Below the pieces are notes generated by a model. The model searched no databases. It was not told the DNA's origin and saw nothing but the letters and a program-made list of their open reading frames with translations. Shown here piece after piece: positions 1-7,939 of a DNA stretch of 35,358 nt. The stretch comes from a virus. The stretch spans positions 1 through 35,358 of the IMG/VR virus record IMGVR_UViG_3300042934_000530; one strand, given 5' to 3'. Both the position numbers and the translations under genes were made by a program. Position 1 is the first letter of the stretch, and each line of letters starts with the position of its first letter.

Positions 1-283
1 TACATTAGGAGGAGCCCGGTGGAGCGCGAATATACCACTCCTGCAGATCGGTACTATATGGTGACGGGGGGGCGTCACCATATAGTCAGCCTCCAACGCT
101 ACCAGCTTCAAAGCTGCAATCCCAAGCTCTAGTGCACGAATTAGTGGCTGCACCGAGCGTTTCCCCGCTCCTGCTCTCGGCTACTAGCGATAACTCCAGA
201 AACGTCTCGGAAGTCATCAATATTCAATACTGAGACCAAAGCTACCTCGTAGGTATCGCTGTCCTAAATTCGCGCCATAATGA
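1..283. other. Left-edge stretch with no recognised gene
   Basis: No convincing gene was found. On the minus strand a frame without stops runs from a GTG at 153 off the window edge (at least 51 codons), but it has no clear ribosome binding site and no family I recognise. A second minus-strand frame just after the methylase gene ends after about 40 codons. The main visible structure is the inverted repeat at 53-86. The tRNA-Ser 3' sequence seen at the right end is not repeated here, so the second attachment site lies outside the window. Confidence 0.5.
53..86. repeat. Perfect 14-bp inverted repeat with a 6-G loop
   Basis: The arms ACTATATGGTGACG (53-66) and CGTCACCATATAGT (73-86) are exact reverse complements around a GGGGGG loop (67-72). 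Neither side is followed by a T-run, so it is not a standard intrinsic terminator. It lies about 200 bp downstream of the last gene of the late operon. It could be an RNA-stabilising 3' hairpin or a protein-binding site; the role is unknown. Confidence 0.8.
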
Positions 284-1078
284 TCAGAACAATCCTCCCA
301 ACGATTCTGGCGCCCAATTCATGATCACCAGCTCGCCGCTCACCTCGGCTTTGCCTTGCCGCTGGTTAGTATTGGAGTAACGGATGTCCAGTGTCTCGAA
401 GTAGAAGCCTTCGAACACGCGACGGATGTCCGGGTGATCGTTGATGCTGACCATCACCTTGCCTTTACAGCGGCGCATGAAATCGGCCATACGTTCGTAA
501 TTCTCGAACGGAAAGTCCACGCCATAGCCGGCGGTCTGCCAGTAAGGCGGATCCATGTAATGGAAGGTATGGGCACGGTCGTAGCGTTCTGCGCATTCAA
601 GCCATGGGAGATTTTCGACGTAGGTGCCGGACAGGCGCTGCCACGCGGCCGAGAGGTTTTCCTCGATCCGCAGCAGGTTGATGGCCGGGGCAGTCGTCGC
701 CGTCCCGAATGTCTGACCCGAGACCTTGCCGGCGAAGGCATGGTGCTGCAGATAGAAGAATCGGGCGGCGCGCTGAATGTCGGTGAGGGTTTCGGGGCGG
801 GTCATTTTCTGCCATTCGAACACCTGCCGCGAACTGAGCGCCCATTTGAATTGGCGCACAAACTCTTCGAGGTGGCTCTGCACGACGCGGTAAAGCGTGA
901 CCAGGTCGCCGTTTATGTCGTTGAGAACTTCGACCGGCGATGGCTGGGGCTTCATGAAGTAGAGCGCGGCACCGCCGGCAAAGACTTCAACGTAGCATTC
1001 GTGTGGCGGAAAAAGCGGAATGAGGCGGTCGGCCAGGCGGCGTTTGCCGCCCATCCAAGGGATGATGGGTGTAGACAT
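284..1078 (-). CDS. DNA adenine methylase, D12 class
   Basis: This 264-residue protein should transfer a methyl group from S-adenosylmethionine to N6 of adenine in DNA. Visible landmarks fit the D12/Dam class: the N-terminal WMGGKRRL motif (about residues 8-15), the SAM-binding VEVFAGGAALYF (about 30-41) and the catalytic DPPY in YMDPPYW (about 175-181). The start at the ATG at 1078 is chosen because STPIIPWMGGKR is where family members begin; a TTG nine bases upstream is an alternative. It is the last recognisable gene of the minus-strand late block, 150 bp after Rz, and has a LexA box just upstream, so it may be separately SOS-induced. Phage versions often protect phage DNA from restriction; that role is inferred. 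The recognition sequence cannot be read from the protein. Confidence 0.93.
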   Translation of the reverse strand: MSTPIIPWMGGKRRLADRLIPLFPPHECYVEVFAGGAALYFMKPQPSPVEVLNDINGDLVTLYRVVQSHLEEFVRQFKWALSSRQVFEWQKMTRPETLTDIQRAARFFYLQHHAFAGKVSGQTFGTATTAPAINLLRIEENLSAAWQRLSGTYVENLPWLECAERYDRAHTFHYMDPPYWQTAGYGVDFPFENYERMADFMRRCKGKVMVSINDHPDIRRVFEGFYFETLDIRYSNTNQRQGKAEVSGELVIMNWAPESLGGLF

Positions 1079-1095
1079 AAAAAGCAAGACCTTTA

Positions 1096-1111
1096 CTGTA
1101 TGGATAAACAG
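1096..1111. promoter_or_regulatory. LexA (SOS) box upstream of the adenine methylase
   Basis: CTGTATGGATAAACAG is a complete CTG-N10-CAG match to the gammaproteobacterial LexA site, preceded by TA as in the extended consensus. It ends 18 bp upstream of the methylase ATG on the minus strand. I see no good -35/-10 pair around it, so the promoter it controls is not defined. Confidence 0.75.
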
Positions 1112-1192
1112 GTGCTAGGCTCGCCGCGCTTTGTGCACGGAGCAAGAGCCTTGGCTGGACTTGCAGGGACAATCTGCAGGGACGGCGGTCGA

Positions 1193-1229
1193 TCCGGATG
1201 TTGACGCATCCGGACCGGCCGCTCTTTTT
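1193..1229 (+). terminator. Hairpin followed by a T-run, plus-strand orientation
   Basis: TCCGGATG (1193-1200) pairs with CATCCGGA (1207-1214), with partial pairing continuing outward into GCGG/CCGC, and TCTTTTT follows on the plus strand. No plus-strand gene feeds it. It may stop opposing transcription at the end of Rz, or end a short SOS-linked transcript starting near the LexA box. Confidence 0.4.
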
Positions 1230-1771
1230 CACTTCGGTGTTGAGACTTCTTTGGCGTATGCCTGACAGGCCGCGAGGGCAATCAGCCCCCGGTCGCCGTC
1301 ATCGGTGACGCCGATAATTCGTTGAGCATGCGCTGGGTCAAGTTCGGCTCTTGTGGGACCATGAACCACGCCGCCGGTGGCGGTGGCGGCTGACACCGAT
1401 CCGTTGCCGGCGCCGGTGGTGGCGTCGAGTAGGACTGACAAGCGCAGATCAGCAGTGGCAAGACGGTCGCGCAGGCGACCTTGATCACGTTGGACATCGC
1501 TCAAAGCTCGGTAATGGGTTTGTTCGCTGTTGGCCAGGCGCTGCTCGAGCGCAAGTCGTTTGTTCTGTTCGGCACGCTGCTGCGCAACCGTGGCCAGGGC
1601 CAACTGGTTAAGCGTTTCGGTGTGGAGTCGGGCCTGCTCTGCGAGCTGTTTGCCGTAGCGCCAATCCTGTGCTTGCCAGGTAAAGGACGCAGAACCACCG
1701 ACCAAGACGACCAGCAGCACACCTTTGGCCAGCAGCCGATACGGCGCCGGAGTCAGTTCGCCGAAACGCAT
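1229..1771 (-). CDS. Rz: Rz-like inner-membrane spanin (i-spanin)
   Basis: This 180-residue protein has a short cytoplasmic N-terminus, one N-terminal membrane segment (about residues 15-30, rich in L, V and G), then a long polar, coiled-coil-prone periplasmic region rich in Q, A, R and E. That is the layout of Rz i-spanins, which link to Rz1 in the outer membrane and fuse the two membranes in the last step of lysis. The ATG at 1771 is chosen because the membrane segment follows directly; longer frames only add low-complexity sequence overlapping the endolysin. It overlaps the endolysin 3' end by 19 bp and carries Rz1 inside it, the classic arrangement. Confidence 0.85.
   Translation of the reverse strand: MRFGELTPAPYRLLAKGVLLVVLVGGSASFTWQAQDWRYGKQLAEQARLHTETLNQLALATVAQQRAEQNKRLALEQRLANSEQTHYRALSDVQRDQGRLRDRLATADLRLSVLLDATTGAGNGSVSAATATGGVVHGPTRAELDPAHAQRIIGVTDDGDRGLIALAACQAYAKEVSTPK
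1282..1497 (-). CDS. Rz1: Rz1-like outer-membrane spanin, embedded in Rz
   Basis: A 71-residue frame lies wholly inside the Rz gene in another reading frame. It starts MSNVIKVACATVLPLLICAC: a signal sequence ending in a lipobox-like LICAC, with the cysteine as probable lipidation site. The mature part is proline-rich (STPPPAPAT, then a run of five prolines), typical of Rz1 o-spanin lipoproteins. Rz1 binds the end of Rz across the periplasm. The combination of lipobox, proline richness and nesting makes this a strong call in spite of its size. Confidence 0.85.
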   Translation of the reverse strand: MSNVIKVACATVLPLLICACQSYSTPPPAPATDRCQPPPPPAAWFMVPQEPNLTQRMLNELSASPMTATGG

Positions 1772-2316
1772 AGCACCGCCCTCGCCCGCCCCCACAACTC
1801 CCGCCGATCCTGCAGGCCGTTGAGACCGCCATTGATCTTGCGGGTGATCGTGTTGAATTCGTTTTGATCGGCCAGCGCGTTCAGCCCATTCACGGACCAG
1901 AACCATGCGGCCGACTCGGCGGCCCACTGCGGCAGCTCCAGCAGTTCAGGGGTGCGCAGCAATCGCTCGTCGCCGAACAGCGCCAAGCTGCAGCGCAGGT
2001 AATTGTCGTGGCCGGTGACCTGGATCAGGCCGCGACCGCGATAGCGCTGGCCATCACCATCTGCTGCCGGCGTGTTGCCCAGTTTTGCAGCCAGGTTGCC
2101 GGTGTCGTATTTGCTCAGGTACTGCTCGCCGCCCAGTTCCCGGACGTACTGCAGCTGACCCGACTCATGACCAACTTGCGCCAGAAACGCGGCTTGGCGT
2201 TTCGGCGTGTTGATCTGCCGGTGCGCCATGGCTGCGTTGAGGGCGGATACAAAAACGCCCGCTTGGCGGCGGGCGTTGGGCATGATGCTTTGCAGCTGCT
2301 GTTTAGTGATGGACAT
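1753..2316 (-). CDS. Endolysin, glycoside hydrolase family 19 type
   Basis: This 187-residue enzyme should cut peptidoglycan at lysis. It resembles family 19 chitinase-like phage lysozymes: AFLAQVGHESGQL holds the probable catalytic glutamate (about residue 50), and RYRGRGLIQVTGHDNY (about 91-106) is the well-conserved second motif. There is no signal peptide or membrane anchor, so release should need a holin, but the holin gene is about 20 kb upstream in the same operon. The ATG at 2316 has GGAG five bases upstream on the minus strand. A short hairpin-U-tract lies just before it. It is followed by Rz/Rz1, so endolysin and spanins stay together. Confidence 0.93.
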   Translation of the reverse strand: MSITKQQLQSIMPNARRQAGVFVSALNAAMAHRQINTPKRQAAFLAQVGHESGQLQYVRELGGEQYLSKYDTGNLAAKLGNTPAADGDGQRYRGRGLIQVTGHDNYLRCSLALFGDERLLRTPELLELPQWAAESAAWFWSVNGLNALADQNEFNTITRKINGGLNGLQDRRELWGRARAVLCVSAN

Positions 2317-2331
2317 ACAAACTCCAGACAT

Positions 2332-2352
2332 AAAAAAACCGCACTCAGGCGG
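2332..2352 (-). terminator. Weak intra-operon terminator before the endolysin
   Basis: On the minus strand CCGC-CTGAGT-GCGG (a 4-bp stem) is followed by seven Ts, between the gpD-like gene and the endolysin start. The stem is short and would be leaky. It is one of a series of similar hairpins inside the late operon. Confidence 0.45.
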
Positions 2353-2365
2353 CGATGGGATGTGG

Positions 2366-3415
2366 TTACTGCTTCTCGATGTTCACAACCTTGAGTGGTG
2401 GTTTCGGCCCTTTCTTTTTCTTGCCCTTGGATTTACCGGCTTTGCCGGCATTGCATTCGACCGTGGTGGACCAGCCGGACTGGGTGAATACCTGCTCGAC
2501 CGAGTCGGCCAGGTATTCGCCGTCAAGCCCGACCTTGAACCCCTGAGCGATGACGGGTCGCTCGGCGAAGATGTCCGTCCGGCCGGGCATCTCAAGCCGC
2601 ACATCAGCGGTCGAGCGGTTGAACGCCGACAGACGTGCCTTGGCCGCCGCTTCTGCAGCCGTTTTGTTGGGGTAGATATGGCGGTCGGTATGTACTGCCG
2701 GCAACCCGTCCGGAGCATCATCGTTGTCGACGGTGACCACTGCCAGCTTGCCGTCCTTCTTGTTCTGATGCTTGGTGGCGACTGCCTTGTGTGAGTTGCG
2801 ATCACCGAGACTGAATTGCCATCGGCTGAGGTCGCGTCGAGTCAGAGTGATGGCGCCAAACGTCTTGCCGCTGGCTGTCTGGCCACCTTGACGCGGCATC
2901 ACCAACAGCTTGCCGTCGGCGACCTTGGCCGTGCAATCGTATTGCTTGGCCAGACGGGTGATGAAATTAAAATCGGACTCGTTGAGCTGGTCGACCCGCG
3001 CGACCTTGGTCGATACCGGGCACACTGGTTGCCAGCCATTGCGCGCGGCGACGTCAGCCACAATCTTCGACAGCGGCACGTCTTCCCAGCTCCCGCTACG
3101 GATGGTCTTGCCACTGCCCCGCATGTCGCTGGCTTTGCCCTTGACCACGATGGTATCCGGCGGGCCTGACACCTCGACCGTGTCCACGGTATAGCTACCC
3201 ATGCGCGCCAAGGTCGTTTCGGCATACCCCAGGTAGATCTCGATTGAGCTGCCACGCCGTGGCAATTGCACTTGCCCATCACGGTCGTCGATACGCAACT
3301 CAAACTCGTCGGACTCCATGCCCGGCTTGTCAGAGGTGCGCAGCAACAACAGCCGATCATTGATCTTGGCCGTGACATCGGCCCCATCGGCGACAATGCG
3401 AAACATCGGAGTCAT
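2366..3415 (-). CDS. P2 gpD-like tail protein (late control D family)
   Basis: This 349-residue protein matches the phage late control D family: in P2-like tails gpD is the baseplate hub on which the spike sits, structurally like gp27/VgrG. Features seen are an N-terminal beta-rich half with SDEFELRIDDRDG and IEIYLGYAE, a middle FNFITRLAKQYDC segment, and a lysine-rich tail (KSKGKKKKGPKPP). The start MTPMFRIVADG at 3415 is chosen because the longer frame crosses a terminator-like hairpin. It follows gpX and is the last gene of the P2-like tail module, the same position as in P2. Confidence 0.9.
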   Translation of the reverse strand: MTPMFRIVADGADVTAKINDRLLLLRTSDKPGMESDEFELRIDDRDGQVQLPRRGSSIEIYLGYAETTLARMGSYTVDTVEVSGPPDTIVVKGKASDMRGSGKTIRSGSWEDVPLSKIVADVAARNGWQPVCPVSTKVARVDQLNESDFNFITRLAKQYDCTAKVADGKLLVMPRQGGQTASGKTFGAITLTRRDLSRWQFSLGDRNSHKAVATKHQNKKDGKLAVVTVDNDDAPDGLPAVHTDRHIYPNKTAAEAAAKARLSAFNRSTADVRLEMPGRTDIFAERPVIAQGFKVGLDGEYLADSVEQVFTQSGWSTTVECNAGKAGKSKGKKKKGPKPPLKVVNIEKQ

Positions 3416-3425
3416 GGTTTTTTTC

Positions 3426-3451
3426 CCAATAAAAACCCGCACAAGGCGGGT
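3426..3451 (-). terminator. Intra-operon terminator between gpX and gpD
   Basis: On the minus strand ACCCGC-CTTGT-GCGGGT is followed by TTTTATT. It lies between the gpX stop (3505) and the gpD start (3415), inside a single-direction operon. Confidence 0.6.
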
Positions 3452-3504
3452 CAGAAAAACAAAGTGTCGTCGCGCGCAACGCGGCGGTGCGACGGCGCCC
3501 GGGG

Positions 3505-3711
3505 TCAATCCCACAAGCTGACGCCCTCACTGGTTGGGCTGGGCAGATCCGGCAGGACGATAATCACGCCCGACCGGAACGGTTGAGGCTCATCGGCCAG
3601 CCCCTGATTGGCATCGAGCACGGCCTCGACGCTGCCATTCAGATGGCCGTAAACGTTGTTGCAAATGACATCGAGCATGTCGCCATCAGACGTCCTGCAT
3701 GTCGTCGCCAT
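3505..3711 (-). CDS. P2 gpX-like tail protein
   Basis: This 68-residue protein has the gpX/LysM-like pattern: DGDMLDVICNNVYG followed by VEAVLDANQGLAD and a C-terminal VIIVLPDLP. P2 gpX is an essential small tail protein; LysM-like folds suggest peptidoglycan or protein contact at the tail. The start at 3711 (MATTCRTSDGDML) overlaps the end of the gpU-like gene by about 26 bp, which points to translational coupling. Length and position between U and D match the P2 order. Confidence 0.88.
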   Translation of the reverse strand: MATTCRTSDGDMLDVICNNVYGHLNGSVEAVLDANQGLADEPQPFRSGVIIVLPDLPSPTSEGVSLWD

Positions 3712-4531
3712 AGCGCTCAAACTCCAAAGTGAACCCCTGTTTTCGAGCAATCCCGCCGTGCAGCAGCGCGGACTGTTCTTCGTTGATGTTTCTCAGGCAC
3801 CACGTTCCGATCACTTCGCCATAACCCGTGGTCAGGGTCAGCGGCTGTAGCCTGGCCCCGATGGAACGCAGGGTGTCGAGCTGCTTCAGCCCACCCTTGA
3901 AGCCCGGGTAGATCGTGCCCTTGAGCGTTAACTTTTCATCGCCCATACCGATGGCCTGCTTCGCCGGCCGGCGCGTCAACCGCTCCTGAGAAGCCCAGCG
4001 GAATTCGGTCGAACGGCTCAGCTCATCAAAGGCCGCCGTGTCCAGGTTGAAGTAGTACGGCTCAATTTTCGGATCACGCGGCTGGATGATCATCAGGTGT
4101 GGGAACGGCTTCACCGCTTCCGGCGCCGGCGTGGCCTCTCCGGCAAAGGAACTGGTGGGCACGATATTGGCCAGCGATGGGCTGACCTTGCCGGCGACGT
4201 TGTTGATCGCCGTGGCCGCCTTGCCCGCCTGTTCCTTCAACGTGCCCAGCCGCTCCTGCACTTCGGTCGCCGCCCGGGTGGCGCGGCCGTACACCGCCGC
4301 CACCTGCCCGACCTTGGCCTGAGCCGCATCGACGCCGCGCATCACCCGCTGAAGTTTGGCGCCGATGGCCGGACCAACAAACGGGATGTTCTCCAGCTCG
4401 GACGCGGCGCCGGTTAGTTCGCGGATCGCACCGTTGACCGGGGTCAGCATGCCATCGGCACTGCGTCGGCCGGTTTCCGCCGCCTCGACCAGGTACTTCA
4501 GGCTCGATTGCATCTGCTCCATGTAAGCCAT
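3686..4531 (-). CDS. P2 gpU-like tail protein with long N-terminal extension
   Basis: The last ~135 of 281 residues match the P2 gpU family (PHLMIIQPRDPKIEPYYFN, then RWASQERLTRRPA, IGMGDEKLTLKGTIYPGF, and GTWCLRNINEE). The first ~140 residues are helical and alanine-rich and are absent from the ~160-residue P2 protein. The ATG at 4531 has an excellent AAGGAGG four bases before it. The gene follows the tape measure with a 9-bp gap. gpU acts in tail completion; the extension is probably structural, its role unknown. Confidence 0.88.
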   Translation of the reverse strand: MAYMEQMQSSLKYLVEAAETGRRSADGMLTPVNGAIRELTGAASELENIPFVGPAIGAKLQRVMRGVDAAQAKVGQVAAVYGRATRAATEVQERLGTLKEQAGKAATAINNVAGKVSPSLANIVPTSSFAGEATPAPEAVKPFPHLMIIQPRDPKIEPYYFNLDTAAFDELSRSTEFRWASQERLTRRPAKQAIGMGDEKLTLKGTIYPGFKGGLKQLDTLRSIGARLQPLTLTTGYGEVIGTWCLRNINEEQSALLHGGIARKQGFTLEFERYGDDMQDV

Positions 4532-4540
4532 GAAACCTCC

Positions 4541-7177
4541 TTAGACATGGGGTTCGTCGTACAGCTTGGCGGCGTTACTCTTCGCCGCGTCCGCCATCAT
4601 TCGCTGCATGTACGGCATCAGATCCTGCGCCAAGGTTTGGGGGTCCTTGACGTCGCCCTGCACCGTGACCGGCATACTCAGCGAGTACTGAAACTGCTGG
4701 TCTACTTTGGCCGGCACCGGTTTTTCTGGCTCCTTCGGCTGAATGGCCAGCGCCGCAGACTTGAGCTGCGCCGTCACCGCCATCGAGCGTGCGACATCCC
4801 CCAGCGCCGGTCCTTGTTGGCCCGCCGACGCCATCATGAGCGGCGTAGTCGGCACCGGCGCCTTTGCCGTTTGCTCGGGCTTTTCATCCTCGCCACCAAA
4901 CAGCGACTTGCCCAACGACCCGCCCAGCGCCGCACCGCCCTGACTGCCAAGGTAAGCACCGATCAAGCCGCCGATGGCCGTACCAATGATCGGCACCACC
5001 GAACCGATGGCGGCCCCAGCTGCGGCGCCCGCCATGGTGCCGGCCAGGTTGCCAGCGGCCGCACCGTAGCCCTCGGCTTTTTCGTCCTTGGTCTTGGCGT
5101 TTTCAAACGTCTCATAGGCCATGGCCCCGGACTCCAGCAGCGTACCGCCTGGAATCATCTTGGCGACTTTGCCGACCTTACCAACGGCCTGCACAACCCC
5201 GCCCAGCTTGGCCATCGTGCCCGCCGGAACAGGCGGTACCGGTGGAGTGACCGGCCGTGGCACGGGAACAGGCGGACGCGGCAGCGGTGAACGCGCCGCC
5301 CCAGGGCGAGGCAGCGGCCGCCGCCGCGAAGCACTGCGCCGCGAGCCGCGACCACGCCGGCGAGACTCGCCTTGAATATCCGCGCCGCCAGCGCCGCCCA
5401 TGGCGTTGGCATTGACGACGAAAACTTTTTGGACGCCGTCGTTACCTGCGCCAGTTTCAGTGCCAAGGCCGCCGCCCGTTGCCGCTTCCTTCACCCGCGA
5501 AACAACATCCAGGCCAGTCGCTACCAGATCAAGTTCTCCGGGCTTTTCATTGCGGGCTTCGCTCCCACTCCTGCCACCGCGCGACCCACGCGCAAGGTTT
5601 AGCAGCCCCTTGCTGATTTTGATCGTGCTGAAGATACCTTTTAAGGCGATCAGCCCCGCCCCGACCGTGGCGATACCGGCAACTACCCCGGGCGCGCTAT
5701 CAGTCAGCGACGTAATGCCTTTAGTAACCTTGGTCAACGACTCGGCCACGGTGTCCGTCACCGGGCGCAGCGCATCGCCGATGCTGCGCATGGCGTCATC
5801 CATCGACTGGGCCATTTCCGCCCATTTCTGCGATGACGACTCGCGCCGCTCGGCGAGGTTCTTGTCGAGGATCCCGGTCGCTTCACGCGAATCGTTTTTG
5901 AGCTGGCTGTACAGCGCCTTGTTCTGCATGTAAGCCGACAGTGCGGCCTTGACCTGCATATCGGCGAACAGGTCGCCGGTGCGCAGGGATTCTTCCAGCG
6001 AGGCCATCATTGCCTTGGCCTTTTCGGGATTGGCTTCCTTGCTGATTTTCGAGGTCGCTTCGGCCATGGCCGCGGCGCGCTTTGGATCGGTCGCCTGAAT
6101 GTATTTCTGGGCCAGTGCCATGCTGGTTTCGAGCGTCGACATACCGTTTTGCAAACCGGTCTGCATCGATCCCTTGTAATCAATTCCGGCCTTTTCGTAA
6201 GCCTTGACCGTATCGGTCGAACCGATTTTGCCCATCCAGTTTTTCAGGTTGTTGGCCGCTTCGTCCGAACTGCCGGCCTGCTTCATCTGCACCTGCAACA
6301 TGGCGCCCAACTGCGTCACCGCGTCCAGGCCGGTGATGCCGTTGCTGGCCATGTTGGCCAGGAGCTCCGGAAACCACTTGGCCATGTCGGCCGCTTCAAA
6401 GCTGCCCGCCTGCCCTTGGTAGGCAATCGCCTCCAGCGCCTGCTGCATCTGCTTGGGGTCGGTGATCTTGGCGTTCTGCCCCAGGGCATTGATCATCTTC
6501 GCTGTGTCGACGCCGCTGGATCCTTGCCCCACGACAAACTTGGCCGCGACGGGCGCGTACTCCAGCGCCTTGCTCAGGTCCATACCGGCGCCGACCAACT
6601 GATTGACCACGTCGGCCACATCGTTGCGCGCCATGCCGGTATCGCGTGAAGTGTCGATGATCTTGCGTGACATCTCCTGCTCTTGCGGCTTGTTGGCAAT
6701 GCCGGCCTTGATCGCGATGTCACGCACAATCGCGCCAAAATCCGCGCTGACCTTGGCCGGTACCGCCATGGCACCGACACCGACCACCGCCGCACCGACG
6801 GCGCCCTTCATGCCCTTTACACCAGAATCAATCTGCTGATGACCCTTGGCTTTCAGCTCGGCTTTGTTGGCAGTCTGCCCCATCGAGCGATAGGCTTTTT
6901 CCAGCCGGCCGACCTCGATCCCCTGCTTTTTCAGGCTGTCGAGGTTCGAGTTCAAACGGTTGAGTAATTTGGACGCGCCGGCAGCGCCGGTGTCGTGAGC
7001 CTTTTTCCATTCTTCACGCAGGCGAATGGTGTCGCCAATCGTGCGCTGCAGCACGCGCGCTTTATTGCCTTCTGCCTCGAGGCGCTTGATGCGCCCGGTC
7101 ACATCCTTGAACGCGGCGCCGACCGTGGAACTGACGGCGCCGCCGATCACCAGCCCGAGGGCGAGTTTGTTTGCCAT
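4541..7177 (-). CDS. Tail tape measure protein (P2 gpT-like)
   Basis: This 878-residue protein is long and helix-rich, as expected for the ruler that sets tail length and helps DNA entry. The N-terminal third has the alanine/glycine-rich TMP pattern with a VGVGAMAVPAK hydrophobic stretch (about residue 135). The middle has helical segments around QLGAMLQVQMKQAGSS. A basic and proline-rich linker (about residues 600-650) separates it from a glycine/alanine-rich, membrane-prone stretch (IGSVVPIIGTAIGGLIGAYL, about 715-735). It lies after gpE/E', the usual place for the tape measure. Confidence 0.93.
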   Translation of the reverse strand: MANKLALGLVIGGAVSSTVGAAFKDVTGRIKRLEAEGNKARVLQRTIGDTIRLREEWKKAHDTGAAGASKLLNRLNSNLDSLKKQGIEVGRLEKAYRSMGQTANKAELKAKGHQQIDSGVKGMKGAVGAAVVGVGAMAVPAKVSADFGAIVRDIAIKAGIANKPQEQEMSRKIIDTSRDTGMARNDVADVVNQLVGAGMDLSKALEYAPVAAKFVVGQGSSGVDTAKMINALGQNAKITDPKQMQQALEAIAYQGQAGSFEAADMAKWFPELLANMASNGITGLDAVTQLGAMLQVQMKQAGSSDEAANNLKNWMGKIGSTDTVKAYEKAGIDYKGSMQTGLQNGMSTLETSMALAQKYIQATDPKRAAAMAEATSKISKEANPEKAKAMMASLEESLRTGDLFADMQVKAALSAYMQNKALYSQLKNDSREATGILDKNLAERRESSSQKWAEMAQSMDDAMRSIGDALRPVTDTVAESLTKVTKGITSLTDSAPGVVAGIATVGAGLIALKGIFSTIKISKGLLNLARGSRGGRSGSEARNEKPGELDLVATGLDVVSRVKEAATGGGLGTETGAGNDGVQKVFVVNANAMGGAGGADIQGESRRRGRGSRRSASRRRPLPRPGAARSPLPRPPVPVPRPVTPPVPPVPAGTMAKLGGVVQAVGKVGKVAKMIPGGTLLESGAMAYETFENAKTKDEKAEGYGAAAGNLAGTMAGAAAGAAIGSVVPIIGTAIGGLIGAYLGSQGGAALGGSLGKSLFGGEDEKPEQTAKAPVPTTPLMMASAGQQGPALGDVARSMAVTAQLKSAALAIQPKEPEKPVPAKVDQQFQYSLSMPVTVQGDVKDPQTLAQDLMPYMQRMMADAAKSNAAKLYDEPHV

Positions 7178-7215
7178 GTAGTGGCCCTCATGTGCCCAGC
7201 ACTACCGGTGGCAGC

Positions 7216-7332
7216 TCAATCCGTGAGCCACCACACCATGTCCGCAAACGGCATCGACTGGATCTCGGCGGCGGAAAACCCGGTTTCCGCCGCCAGACGT
7301 TTCGCCGCCGACTTGATCACGCTGGGATTAAA
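7216..7332 (-). CDS. gpE' frameshift extension (GpE-like, 38 residues)
   Basis: Directly after the gpE stop a second frame, +1 relative to gpE, codes for about 38 residues (FNPSVIKSAAKRLAAETGFS, then AAEIQSMPFADMVWWLTD). Its end resembles the P2 GpE/E' family, where a short hydrophobic WW-ending piece joins the tail assembly chaperone by ribosomal frameshifting. It lacks a good start codon and RBS of its own; GTG at codon 5 of this piece is the only option. The gpE end reads GGG CTT TAA, so a slip of the CTT-bound tRNA by +1 to TTT would enter this frame. P2 itself uses a -1 slip. Confidence 0.6.
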   Translation of the reverse strand, partial: FNPSVIKSAAKRLAAETGFSAAEIQSMPFADMVWWLTD

Positions 7333-7927
7333 GCCCGTCGTCGTTGTCCATGCGAAAATAGCCGGCCTGCAAGCGGTTAAAATCCACCAGCTTCAGCCCC
7401 TCCAGATCCGAGACTGGTGCACCGGACAACGCAGCAAACAACACCAGCTCGCGCTGCTCATCATCGCCACCCACTTCACGATTGGCCGCCCGCACGTCGC
7501 CCACGGTCGGCGAACGCAAGGCCAGCTTGTCGACGGTCACGCCGTTGATTTCACTCGGACACGACAGCGTTACCAGCACCTGATCGGTGGTCAGCGACAA
7601 CCACGCCGGCATCGAGTCCGAATAATCGGTTTTCGGTACCAGGTGCGAATACGCCGTTTGCACACGGCGATAATCCGTCAGCTTGAGGCCTTCCAGATCC
7701 TTCAGCCCGACTTCGGCGAGACCTGCGAACAGCATCAGTTCGCGCTGTTCATCATCGCCGTTGGCAGCACGATCAGCCGCGCGCACTTCACGCACGGTCG
7801 GATTGCGCAGGTTCAACGTCTCGACGTCGATGCTGTTGGCTTTGGTTGGGCGGGTCAGCGTCACGACCGCGCCGAGCGCACTGAGCGACAGCCAGGCCGG
7901 CAGGTTTTTAGCGATTGCTTGAGTCAT
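7328..7927 (-). CDS. Tail assembly chaperone (P2 gpE-like) with tandem duplicated domain
   Basis: This 199-residue protein consists of two homologous halves of about 90 residues. Each has (L/M)PAWLSL, a beta stretch, LRxPTVxxVRAAxR, GDDEQREL(M/V)LFA, DLEGLKL and a terminal RxQxxYxxx segment. Single-domain members are about half this length, so the gene carries an internal duplication. The protein should bind the tape measure during tail assembly and not be part of the finished virion. It ends with CTT TAA, overlapping the E' frame. The gene lies between tail tube and tape measure as in P2. Confidence 0.88.
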   Translation of the reverse strand: MTQAIAKNLPAWLSLSALGAVVTLTRPTKANSIDVETLNLRNPTVREVRAADRAANGDDEQRELMLFAGLAEVGLKDLEGLKLTDYRRVQTAYSHLVPKTDYSDSMPAWLSLTTDQVLVTLSCPSEINGVTVDKLALRSPTVGDVRAANREVGGDDEQRELVLFAALSGAPVSDLEGLKLVDFNRLQAGYFRMDNDDGL

Positions 7928-7939
7928 CTAAATCTTTCC

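Noticed and set aside
1-153. Partial minus-strand gene running off the left edge
   Set aside because: The frame lacks a clear RBS and recognisable family; it spans the inverted repeat and may be chance.
1-283. Second attachment site (copy of the tRNA-Ser 3' end)
   Set aside because: No stretch resembling the tRNA sequence at 35291-35358 is present, so the prophage must extend beyond base 1.
4500-7177. Frameshift or second gene inside the tape measure because of the basic, proline-rich stretch
   Set aside because: The reading frame is continuous across about residues 600-650 and both flanks look like tape measure; such linkers are common in this protein.
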